IMG/VR virus record: IMGVR_UViG_3300010885_022212
Span: 1 to 44,778 of that record
DNA length: 44,778 bases
From: a virus
Reading direction: 5' to 3' (one strand)
The translations under genes and the position numbers were made by a program. The notes below the pieces were generated by a model, which saw nothing but the letters and a program-made list of their open reading frames with translations, did no database searches and was not told the origin of the DNA. Each line of letters starts with the position of its first letter. Position 1 is the first letter of the stretch. Shown here one piece after another: positions 24,605 through 32,510 of the stretch.

Positions 24605-27600
24605 ATGTCCGTTTCTTTTAATTTTCCAGACCTCAACACTATTCAATGGCTCCCAGTTAATTATAAAACTGTAGGCCAAGATTATGTTACTAAATTTACT
24701 ACTTTAAAATTTCAAGACGGAGTAACTTTTGGGTTGAATGAATGTTTAAAGAATTTTAAAGATGCATCATTTAATAAGAGCACTGGAATGTTCTTAACTG
24801 ACATTAACACTAGTTCTAACATTTTAGAAGATGCTAGTAACCCCGACGATATTAGCAATCTGGCTCAAATTTTTACACCCATATGCACAGTTGATTCACT
24901 AGACAATAAATTAATAACTCTATCTACAACCTATGAATTGTCTGCCACATCTCGTGTGGCTATGGATTTATTTGGTAAAAATTCTAATGCTCAATCCTCA
25001 GATAATTTTAATTTTATTTTCTCTAAAGATTTCACACATGTATTAAACAACGCAGAAGAAAATTTTGTTTCGGTAGAAACCACTTATTATAGCAAAAACA
25101 CTCAGGAAGTTCCTCATCAATTTTTATTAACTTGGAATAATATTAATAATAAATTAATTTTTCAACCAAAAATACATCCAGATAGTAATAGTCAGAAATT
25201 TTCTTATCTATTGTCCGATGATGGTATTTGTTTATTTAAACCGGATACAAACTTTTCTATACTGGTAGATAAGGATTCAAGCTCAGATACTTTTGTTTTT
25301 AAAAACTATACACCGACTCCGAATGAAGCCCTTCCTCTTTCTTCCTTTTTAAAATTTGTTTCTTATAAAATCCAGCAACTCTCTCATTCAGATATTGTAG
25401 ACAGCCATTTGACTCGGTATGCAGTTAACAAATTAGACTATCAACAAGAAATAGTCCCAGACCCAGAAATTAATTCTGAGCCATATTCTCAAAATTTCTT
25501 AGGCATTTTTCCAGTAGAGAAACCCGTAATTGAAGATGATAGAGCTACCTACAATTTACAAATACACGGATTAAAAAATTATCAAACCCCTGAATACAAT
25601 TACTCTTTTAATAAAAATTATGTAGATGGATACAATGGAGTTCATCGAATATATGATCACATATTTTCCGGATCCAATCAAAAAGAAGGTCTTCTTAATG
25701 TCCATTTGGGGTATACCGCAAATACTTCAGAGTTAACATTTTTAAGAGACCAAGAAACCCCATTTAATTTTGCCTCTACTTCTTTTAGAATGCCTTTGAG
25801 TAGTGCGGGCCTTATAGAAGACGGAGCCATTCCTGGTCATCATCCGTTTGTTTCTGATCGCATATACTTTCGCCAAATGGATTATAATGGACAAATACAG
25901 GGAGTGCCCCAACCTCCTAGTATAAACAAATTCACCAATACATGGTTATGTGCTTGGTTATCTGGGTCTAATAGCAATGGTTCATTATGGATGGATAGAT
26001 TTTATAATGCAGCTTATTATACTTTAGACCAAGCCCTGACTTCAAACAATTTAATTTATCATGATAAAATAGACCCTTCTCAGAGTTACATAATAGATGT
26101 TCCTTCTACTATGTTTTTAGAACCAGGAGCCTTTTATAGATACTATCACAGTGGTATTAAGACTAGTCAACAATATGTGCCTTTTATAGACGGAACCTTC
26201 AACTCTCCGCTTGGATCAAAGGTACTGCATATAAGTTCTTGGAATTCTAATCCTTTACAGGACAATTCTTTATACCAAAACAATGGTTTAATACATCCTG
26301 TGGGTTTTTTGAACAAAGAATCTGATTATTGGGATTTGACTGGAGATAATCATGTTGTGTTTCCATCTAAAAGTCAATTATTAGAAGAACATCACTTTAC
26401 AACCTCTTTATGGGTCAAAGTGTCTAACTGGTCTAATATTCAAGGGAAACAGATATTCGGTAATTTCTATGACAGTGGATATGGCCTACTCAATGATACA
26501 TCTTTAACAGCACCTTTATTATCCTTTATAGATAAATCTACCGGACAACTTTATAATTTAAATTATAAATTTAAAATTGTAAACACTTCTGATACTCCTA
26601 TAGATGCCTTAACCAAAAATATTATCACCGTCAGGCTTCCAGATTTTACTTATTGGGTATTTGATGCCAATAACGGAACTGGTATTAAATTTGACATTGA
26701 AGGAAGGAAATTAAAATCCACCACTCAAAGATTTTTTAGAATAGCTCAAATAGAAGTAGATGAAAATTCAAATCTACATATATTTCAACCTTACAAAAAA
26801 AGAGTAATTGTTTTAAATCAACATGGTGTTTTATTAAACAAACTTACTTATCACATTAAAAAAAGAGCCTCAGTTCGAGTGGAGCTTTTTAAATATCAAA
26901 ATTTTTCTAAAACATCTGTTATTGAAATTTTTGGAAATGCTTCCGTGATTGACAATGAAGGACACATCTGGCAAGTGTTAGGCAATAACCTGTACAAGTC
27001 AACTTACAATGCAATTTCAGATGTTCATGGGTCACCGACATTTTTTGCGACTCTGGGAGTTACCCAACAAATAACCTGTGACTCTTATAACAATATATGG
27101 ATATTACACGATCAAGATAAAATATCCATTCTTAAAGCAAATCAAAAATCTTTTCAGACCTTTAGAATGGGCAAACGCAAAGGCCTTCCTGAAGACCCTT
27201 GTTTAAAAAATTCTGTTAGGTTTCGATATCTTAACTTCGTCAAAACACCAGAAACTAGTACAGTAGATTGTGAGGTTCAAAAATATAAAGATTTAGCAAT
27301 ATTAATAGATGTAAGAGACAACGAATTAATGTTATTAGATTTAAACGGAGATCTCCTCACTCGTTTAGACATGACCACATTGTATGGATTAAAATCTTCC
27401 GTTCCAGAATTTTGTGCGGATGGTGATTTTACTGGATATCAATTATTGAGAAGATTTAAGAGCAATAGTAAAAACATAGGTTGGAAATTTTATATAGCAG
27501 AAAAGACTGGTAGATACCCAGAAACATTATCTTTAAAATATGACAGTTCTTTACTGCATCCCGGGTGGCATCATTTTACTTTTGTTTTTGATGCAGAAAA

Positions 27601-28090
27601 TGGAGTTGCCTCTTATTATATAGATTCTGTTTTAGTGGATCAAACCCCAGTAGACAAAACCAAACAATTGTGGTTTGATTATCGCTCCTCTTTATTGTTA
27701 GGTGCAGAATCTGTAAAAAATAGTAGTTTAAATGATTTAATTAATCTTCAAGATGCTTATAAATTTATAGGGCAAGTTGCAGATTTGAGAATTTATAATA
27801 AATCTTTATCTCAGGGAGATGTTGAACAATTATATTTTAGTTTTAAATATTCAGACAATCGCAAACCGTTAATTTGGAATATGTCTACAGGTAAACGAAA
27901 TTATATCGAAAACATTCAACACTGGTTTCAATTACAATTACCCGGAAGCAAGAGTAAATATTTTAACATTAACATTCACAATTTAAACACAACACCGGAA
28001 ATACAAGCTCTTATAGAAGATGCTATAAGAAAAAATATATCTAAATTAGCACCTGCCTATACTTCTTTGTATAAAATAAACTGGTCATAA
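24605..28090 (+). CDS. Large adhesin-like protein with LamG domain interrupted by a beta-propeller, 1161 aa
   Basis: Residues 1-545 are beta-rich with no recognised family, containing the PFVSDRIYFRQMDYNG and GAFYRYYHSGIKT segments. Residues ~550-625 are the first half of a LamG/concanavalin-like jelly roll (DYWDLTGDNHVVFPSKSQL, then FTTSLWVKV at 598-606). The second half appears only at ~975-1080 (GWHHFTFVFDAENGVASYYI around Trp988, then GQVADLRIYNKSLSQGDVEQ). Between them, ~640-945, is an NHL-type propeller (DENSNLHIFQPYKKRVIVL, DNEGHIWQVLGNNLYKS, DSYNNIWILHDQDKISIL) ending in Cys937-..-GDFTG (940-944), like the propeller of the 4559-7678 product. LamG domains commonly bind carbohydrate, so host-surface glycan binding is inferred. 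It starts a transcript with a candidate late promoter and is followed 3 nt later by the first of three paralogues. Confidence 0.78.
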   Translation: MSVSFNFPDLNTIQWLPVNYKTVGQDYVTKFTTLKFQDGVTFGLNECLKNFKDASFNKSTGMFLTDINTSSNILEDASNPDDISNLAQIFTPICTVDSLDNKLITLSTTYELSATSRVAMDLFGKNSNAQSSDNFNFIFSKDFTHVLNNAEENFVSVETTYYSKNTQEVPHQFLLTWNNINNKLIFQPKIHPDSNSQKFSYLLSDDGICLFKPDTNFSILVDKDSSSDTFVFKNYTPTPNEALPLSSFLKFVSYKIQQLSHSDIVDSHLTRYAVNKLDYQQEIVPDPEINSEPYSQNFLGIFPVEKPVIEDDRATYNLQIHGLKNYQTPEYNYSFNKNYVDGYNGVHRIYDHIFSGSNQKEGLLNVHLGYTANTSELTFLRDQETPFNFASTSFRMPLSSAGLIEDGAIPGHHPFVSDRIYFRQMDYNGQIQGVPQPPSINKFTNTWLCAWLSGSNSNGSLWMDRFYNAAYYTLDQALTSNNLIYHDKIDPSQSYIIDVPSTMFLEPGAFYRYYHSGIKTSQQYVPFIDGTFNSPLGSKVLHISSWNSNPLQDNSLYQNNGLIHPVGFLNKESDYWDLTGDNHVVFPSKSQLLEEHHFTTSLWVKVSNWSNIQGKQIFGNFYDSGYGLLNDTSLTAPLLSFIDKSTGQLYNLNYKFKIVNTSDTPIDALTKNIITVRLPDFTYWVFDANNGTGIKFDIEGRKLKSTTQRFFRIAQIEVDENSNLHIFQPYKKRVIVLNQHGVLLNKLTYHIKKRASVRVELFKYQNFSKTSVIEIFGNASVIDNEGHIWQVLGNNLYKSTYNAISDVHGSPTFFATLGVTQQITCDSYNNIWILHDQDKISILKANQKSFQTFRMGKRKGLPEDPCLKNSVRFRYLNFVKTPETSTVDCEVQKYKDLAILIDVRDNELMLLDLNGDLLTRLDMTTLYGLKSSVPEFCADGDFTGYQLLRRFKSNSKNIGWKFYIAEKTGRYPETLSLKYDSSLLHPGWHHFTFVFDAENGVASYYIDSVLVDQTPVDKTKQLWFDYRSSLLLGAESVKNSSLNDLINLQDAYKFIGQVADLRIYNKSLSQGDVEQLYFSFKYSDNRKPLIWNMSTGKRNYIENIQHWFQLQLPGSKSKYFNINIHNLNTTPEIQALIEDAIRKNISKLAPAYTSLYKINWS

Positions 28091-28093
28091 CCC

Positions 28094-28882
28094 ATGAGTT
28101 CCATTCCAAACATTCCTACCAAATTTAAAGAAGGTTGCTCTTTGATATATCTTATAGATGAAAATCAATGTGTGGCACATTCCAGAGACACCATTAATAA
28201 CAATATTTCTTCTTTGTCTAGCAATTTGCTAAATCTTGAAAATTATGCCCAGTATTGGAATACAGCATATTCAACTTTTTTATCCAACAGTGCTTCCTGG
28301 TTGATTGCATCTTCTCATATACAACAATACAATAAATTGTGGTCTGGGACTTATACCACGGTTAATGCTTTAAGTGCTAGTTGGTACACTCCTTTTACAT
28401 TATACTACCCTCAAATTGTTTTAATAGATACCTGGTATAGCAATCCAGCCGCCTATACCGGCAAGCTTATTCCCGATTGGTTAACAACAAATTTTCCTCC
28501 TTTAAAATATGCCCCTTCACAAATAGTATATATTCAAGTTAATCTGTATCAGCAACAACCCTTTAGTTTTAGTTTTAGCAGATCTCTTTGGGAGGGATGT
28601 GCCCCTCAAGGAGGTGCCTCATTTGTTTGTAATCAAGAATGCGGAGACAGACCTAATAGAGGATGTAATCACCATGACGAACATGCTGGTTGGGGTGCCT
28701 GTGATAATGCCTTTGATCACTGTGGGGTTTCTGTAAGAGCTTTAAATTCTTCTTTCTCTTGCGGCAGTTCTGGCGGAAGACAATTACAAATAAATAAAAA
28801 CTTAACATCGGTAGACACGAGTGTTGCTCGAATTTTAAAATTTACCTATAAAAACATTAACAATACTTGGAGTTTGATATAA
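28094..28882 (+). CDS. Virion adhesin paralogue 1, Cys/His-rich insert, 262 aa
   Basis: This is the first of three tandem related genes. Its N-terminal module has NSASWLIASS, then LSASWYTPFTLYYPQIV and WLTTNFPPLKYAP, the equivalents of LTPLSLFYPQI and WLNQNFPV in the next gene. The final ARILKFTYKNINNTWSLI matches the closing F.F...(N).W element of the paralogues. Between them (about 163-225) is a compact Cys/His-rich segment, with WEGCAPQGGASFVCNQECGD and GCNHHDEHAGWGACDNAFDH containing eight or more cysteines and several histidines. That could bind metal or form disulphides. It has no signal peptide. Downstream of the LamG protein, it is probably a small structural or adhesin subunit; the function is unknown. 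Confidence 0.7.
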   Translation: MSSIPNIPTKFKEGCSLIYLIDENQCVAHSRDTINNNISSLSSNLLNLENYAQYWNTAYSTFLSNSASWLIASSHIQQYNKLWSGTYTTVNALSASWYTPFTLYYPQIVLIDTWYSNPAAYTGKLIPDWLTTNFPPLKYAPSQIVYIQVNLYQQQPFSFSFSRSLWEGCAPQGGASFVCNQECGDRPNRGCNHHDEHAGWGACDNAFDHCGVSVRALNSSFSCGSSGGRQLQINKNLTSVDTSVARILKFTYKNINNTWSLI

Positions 28883-29767
28883 ATGTACAACTTTACCGCC
28901 ATAGGCCTTTCTTCAACTATAGGTGACTCTTTGCCTCTTGTAAACCAAAATTATGAATTTTTGGATCAATGGACTGCAAACATACAATTAAGTGCCACTC
29001 AATATTGGCAACCTTTGATAGATTTGTATAATAGACATTTAACAGATTGGAACCAATCTTTAACACTGGCTCAGCAAAACTCTGCAATTTGGACCAGTGT
29101 TTCTACCACAGTTGAAAGTTTTAGTGCAGCGTGGCTTACTCCATTATCTCTGTTTTATCCCCAAATATATCCTCAAAATACAGATCTGGCCACCGTTAAA
29201 AATACTATAACTGCATGGCTCAATCAAAATTTTCCAGTATCAAATGCATTCACATCTGCTCCCTATTATGTAGAAAATCAAAAAGCAATTGTTTATAATT
29301 ACAATTATTATATAGCAAACATTGTCAATGAAAAACAAACAATTGTAGATCAAACTACCTGCAGCACGCAAGACGGTGTTTCTGTAATTAATTGTCGTAG
29401 TGATTTAACCGGAACTGCATTTTGTAGTAATGGAGATGTGGCCTGTGATGGTAATGGTAGTCAATGTGCTCATAATGAAAGTGTAAGTTGTTCATTTAAC
29501 GCCGGTCCCTATATTGTGGGTCAGGGATATAAAACTGTAGTAGTGCCCAGAGATCCTATAAGAACTATTGATGATGATGGTAATACTGTTCTCACGGCTC
29601 AATCGCCGATAACTACCACAGTTTATGGCAATTTAAGTAATACAGGCCAATCTTATATACAAGCAAATATAAGCACCTATTTTGTAAATCAATCCGAAAC
29701 AACCTCTCTTAATTATTTTAAATTTATAGTCAAGGACTGTCAGTGGGTTTATGTTTCATCCTTTTAA
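28883..29767 (+). CDS. Virion adhesin paralogue 2, 294 aa
   Basis: The start codon directly abuts the previous stop (TAAATG), so translation is probably coupled. The N-terminal module (LSATQYWQPLIDLYN, NSAIWTSVSTTVESFSAAW, LTPLSLFYPQIYP, WLNQNFPVS) aligns with paralogues 1 and 3, and the C-terminus LNYFKFIVKDCQWVYVSSF matches their closing element. The middle (about 165-205) is again Cys-rich but unlike paralogue 1 (TTCSTQDGVSVINCRSD, then CSNGDVACDGNGSQCAHNES). The segment IVVPRD-like TVVVPRDPIRTIDDDGN follows. The ends are conserved and the centre exchanged, which is the pattern expected of binding proteins under diversifying selection. Whether all three are present in one virion cannot be told from sequence. 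Confidence 0.7.
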   Translation: MYNFTAIGLSSTIGDSLPLVNQNYEFLDQWTANIQLSATQYWQPLIDLYNRHLTDWNQSLTLAQQNSAIWTSVSTTVESFSAAWLTPLSLFYPQIYPQNTDLATVKNTITAWLNQNFPVSNAFTSAPYYVENQKAIVYNYNYYIANIVNEKQTIVDQTTCSTQDGVSVINCRSDLTGTAFCSNGDVACDGNGSQCAHNESVSCSFNAGPYIVGQGYKTVVVPRDPIRTIDDDGNTVLTAQSPITTTVYGNLSNTGQSYIQANISTYFVNQSETTSLNYFKFIVKDCQWVYVSSF

Positions 29768-29780
29768 TAGATAATTCAAT

Positions 29781-31160
29781 ATGGCAAATAACCGACAATT
29801 CACCTATGAAATATTTGAACAAGATTGCTTAGGCAACAGTGCTGGAAAACATAATTTTAATAGCTTGAGCTTAGAAACTCAAATATGTAATTTGTCCAGT
29901 TCTTTCATGTCTCCTAATAACTTGTTTACGACTTCTTTAAGTGGATTTTTGGCACAAGTAGATAAACTTAAACAATTCGGAGATTTAAATAGATTTAATA
30001 AAACCTTTACCACAGTTTCTTTGTTAAGTTCTTATTGGAATGTTCAAGACTTTTCAGTTTTATACCCTCTCAATATATCCAGCCAAGGAGGCCAGTCAAT
30101 AGTAGGCCCAACCTCACAAACTCCAGCAACAGAATTAATTTCATTGGCTCAGTCTTATTTAACTGCCAATTTTCCTAATAGTTCTTATACACCAAATACA
30201 AGAGCCAGTGTAAACATGTTTGTTTATAACTATCCCTCTAATCCGTATGATCCCAATATTCTTAATTCTGTAACAAATTCTAATGAATTTTCCTTTACAA
30301 ACAGAAGCATGAATGTTTCTATGTCTAGACAAGACATACATCTAGAAAAGGGAAACATTTTCCAATTTTCAAATATTAACAATAAATGGGCCAGCATTAA
30401 TGTATTAGGACCCACCGTTGTCTTGGACTCAACTACCAACAGAAAAAAAATAACATTAACCATCAATTCAAATCAAATAAATTTTAATGTAGGAGACGTT
30501 ATTAGAAAGATGCCAGAGTATGTGCAAGGCCACACAGATGTCGTGCTGACTATCAATAGTGGGGTTATAATATCCAGTGGTAGACCAGAAGATGCGGCTC
30601 TTTCAATAGCTAATCTTAGTAATGGAGATTATGTATTTTTGTTTAATAATGGTATTATTATTGGATGTGGTGGATCCGGCGGTCAAGGAGGTGATAGTTT
30701 GGATACAAAAAACACCAAAGGTGCTGCCGGCAGTCGCGGTGGACCTGCCATAGCCGCTTTTGTTCCTTGTACCATAGAAAACCACGGGCACATTTATGCG
30801 GGCGGCGGCGGCGGTGCCGGCGGAACTGGTGGTTTAACTGGATCAACCTCGGTCGGAGGCGGCGGCGGCGGCGGTGCTGGAATATACGGAGGCACAGGTG
30901 GTCGCAGAGGCACTAACATCATTTATAGAAGTAAAGGGGTATTTGTGAATGATGGTTTGCCAGGAGAGCGTTCCTTAGGTGGCATAGGAGGTCCGGGTTT
31001 GTCTACAGATCCTTTAGCTACGGGGGGTAATGGTGGTAATATCGGTAAGCCTGGATTTAAATCAGATTCAGCAGATGGAGGGCCTGCGGGATATTATATA
31101 CTAGGAAATTCAAATGTTTTCTGGGCTATTACCGGTGACGTAAAAGGCGAGGTGTCTTAA
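29781..31160 (+). CDS. Virion adhesin paralogue 3 fused to glycine-rich gp38-like receptor-binding module, 459 aa
   Basis: The first ~215 residues parallel the two preceding genes (LLSSYWNVQDFSVLYPLN, SYLTANFPNS, and a module end NIFQFSNINNKWASINV), but with no Cys-rich insert. After this point a new module begins: DVVLTINSGVIISSGRPEDA (about 254-273), NGDYVFLFNNGIIIGCGGSG, AAGSRGGPAIAAFVPC, then IENHGHIYAGGGGGAGGTGG and more glycine runs up to ~440. Glycine-rich stretches of this kind form packed polyglycine-II helices in the gp38-type adhesins at long-fibre tips of T-even-like phages, where the loops contact the receptor. Here the module is fused to the paralogue scaffold rather than being a separate gene. 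Receptor binding is inferred from this similarity. Confidence 0.75.
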   Translation: MANNRQFTYEIFEQDCLGNSAGKHNFNSLSLETQICNLSSSFMSPNNLFTTSLSGFLAQVDKLKQFGDLNRFNKTFTTVSLLSSYWNVQDFSVLYPLNISSQGGQSIVGPTSQTPATELISLAQSYLTANFPNSSYTPNTRASVNMFVYNYPSNPYDPNILNSVTNSNEFSFTNRSMNVSMSRQDIHLEKGNIFQFSNINNKWASINVLGPTVVLDSTTNRKKITLTINSNQINFNVGDVIRKMPEYVQGHTDVVLTINSGVIISSGRPEDAALSIANLSNGDYVFLFNNGIIIGCGGSGGQGGDSLDTKNTKGAAGSRGGPAIAAFVPCTIENHGHIYAGGGGGAGGTGGLTGSTSVGGGGGGGAGIYGGTGGRRGTNIIYRSKGVFVNDGLPGERSLGGIGGPGLSTDPLATGGNGGNIGKPGFKSDSADGGPAGYYILGNSNVFWAITGDVKGEVS

Positions 31161-31168
31161 TATAATAT

Positions 31169-31570
31169 ATGTTTGCCTTGTTTAATACAAATCTTAATTT
31201 TATAGGTTATTCGCCAGACATTCAAGACCAGCCCCATATTTTAAAAAAAGAAATACCGGAACACCAAAGAGATCTTAATGTTTGGAAATGGGAAGGAAAT
31301 TATACAGATGGAAAAATGGTTTCTATTTTTGAAGAAGGGATTCCTCAAGAAGAATTAGAAGAACAAAAAAGAATGTTTAATGATTTAAATTCAAAATATC
31401 CAACCGGAGTTCAGTTGGTTAATATTATAAGACAACTTAAAAAAATAGCAGAACAATCTGAACTTCAAGATGACAGGTTTATGGACATGGCTGAAAATGT
31501 TTTAAATGTTATGGACAAACACGATAAACATCTTAAATATGTTTTAACCAGAAAGAAATTTTTTAATTAA
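31169..31570 (+). CDS. Hypothetical protein, probably helical, 133 aa
   Basis: I do not recognise this protein. Residues 1-55 look like a short beta unit (MFALFNTNLNFIGYSPDI, then NVWKWEGNYTDGKMVSIFE). From about 56 onward it is charged and helical (EELEEQKRMFNDLNSKYP, IRQLKKIAEQSELQDDRFMD, MDKHDKHLKYVLTRKK), with coiled-coil character. There are no cysteines. It follows the glycine-rich adhesin by 8 nt and precedes another small gene by 2 nt. The small beta unit plus helix would suit a fibre-assembly helper for the upstream adhesin, like the chaperone at 22297, but the sequences are not visibly alike and this is inference. Confidence 0.65.
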   Translation: MFALFNTNLNFIGYSPDIQDQPHILKKEIPEHQRDLNVWKWEGNYTDGKMVSIFEEGIPQEELEEQKRMFNDLNSKYPTGVQLVNIIRQLKKIAEQSELQDDRFMDMAENVLNVMDKHDKHLKYVLTRKKFFN

Positions 31571-31572
31571 AA

Positions 31573-32046
31573 ATGAATACCAAAAATCCAGACCCCTATT
31601 TATTTTTCAAATATAATCGTGGCGTGGGAGACCTCGTTGCCAGCATTCTACATTCAAAGGCCTTCGGGTGGCTTACAAAGAGAATTACCGGAAAAGATAA
31701 ACCATGTACCATCTGCTCCAAAAGAGCTGATGCTTTAAATACTTTATTTCCTATACCATTTTGGAGATTGTTTTTTAAAGATGTCGCAATCATGACCGAA
31801 TCTTTAAGTGATGATCTTCGTCGTGCCGGATATCAAACTTCCATGACATCAAATAGATCTGAGATATCTTCCATGAAAACAGAATTTATTCCCGAAGAAG
31901 GAAACAATAACAAATCTGTAAATTTTAATCCTTTAAATGATATATTCAATGATGAAAAATTGGCAAAATATTTCTTTATAAGCTCTAGTGATCAGGAAGT
32001 GGATCATTTATTAATACGCACACAATATTTTAAACTTAAACCTTAA
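31573..32046 (+). CDS. Hypothetical protein with CxxC motif, 157 aa
   Basis: Residues 17-60 contain a conserved-looking block: GVGDLVASILHSKAFG, then GKDKPCTICSKRADALNTLFP, with a CxxC pair followed by an Arg/Leu-Asn segment. I have seen comparable GxGD...C..C..R...LN..FP blocks in small phage proteins of unknown role, but cannot name a family. The block might bind zinc with nearby His27, although only two cysteines are present. Residues 60-157 are polar with a SSDQEVDHLLIRTQYFKLKP end. No membrane segment or signal peptide is seen. It overlaps no gene, starts 2 nt after the previous stop and ends 2 nt before the ferritin-like gene. Confidence 0.65.
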   Translation: MNTKNPDPYLFFKYNRGVGDLVASILHSKAFGWLTKRITGKDKPCTICSKRADALNTLFPIPFWRLFFKDVAIMTESLSDDLRRAGYQTSMTSNRSEISSMKTEFIPEEGNNNKSVNFNPLNDIFNDEKLAKYFFISSSDQEVDHLLIRTQYFKLKP

Positions 32047-32048
32047 TT

Positions 32049-32510
32049 ATGGAAATTACCGTTATACGAGCCCCTGAGGAAAATTCCTTGGAATCTACAC
32101 AATATTTTGGATTATTGTTATCAAAAACCTTGACTCTAATACACATGACTCATTGGTATATTTTAAATCCAAATATTCATGAAATATTGGGAGATCTATA
32201 TGAAGACTTAGATGGTCTATTTGACAAACTGCAAGAAGAGGTTATAGGCACTACTAAACTTCAAGGCAAGCCGTTTCCATATTTTTCACCTGATTGTTTA
32301 GATATAGAAAATTTAGATCAATATAAAGGTGACAACGTAGATCTTATGGAAACCTATCACAAGACTACCACAAAACTTATAGCCATATTAAATTCCTTAG
32401 AATTTACCAATTATATAGGTTCTGTGTCTTCTGGACTAAACAACACCAAGGAAGACATCCTTTCCCGTGTTAATAAGGCTAATTATTTATTAGCCATGAT
32501 ACAAGTATAG
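32049..32510 (+). CDS. Ferritin/Dps-like four-helix protein, 153 aa
   Basis: The first two helices show a Dps-type metal site: HW at 35-36, His44, then Asp59 and Glu63, giving HW-x8-H-x14-D-x3-E, within LLSKTLTLIHMTHWYILN and NIHEILGDLYEDLDGLFDKL. In Dps proteins the corresponding His, His, Asp and Glu bind iron at the ferroxidase centre. Two further helical segments follow (VDLMETYHKTTTKLIAILNS, KEDILSRVNKANYLLAMIQV), completing a likely four-helix bundle. Related ferritin-like proteins of uncertain role occur in other large phages. The function could be iron or DNA protection, or a purely structural use of the fold. It is the only gene in the window ending in TAG, and its last 28 nt overlap the convergent glycosyltransferase gene. 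Confidence 0.72.
   Translation: MEITVIRAPEENSLESTQYFGLLLSKTLTLIHMTHWYILNPNIHEILGDLYEDLDGLFDKLQEEVIGTTKLQGKPFPYFSPDCLDIENLDQYKGDNVDLMETYHKTTTKLIAILNSLEFTNYIGSVSSGLNNTKEDILSRVNKANYLLAMIQV

Noticed and set aside
28094-31160. Diversity-generating retroelement acting on the adhesin paralogues
   Set aside because: No reverse transcriptase, template repeat or adenine-biased variable repeat was found in the window; it could only be excluded fully with the whole genome.
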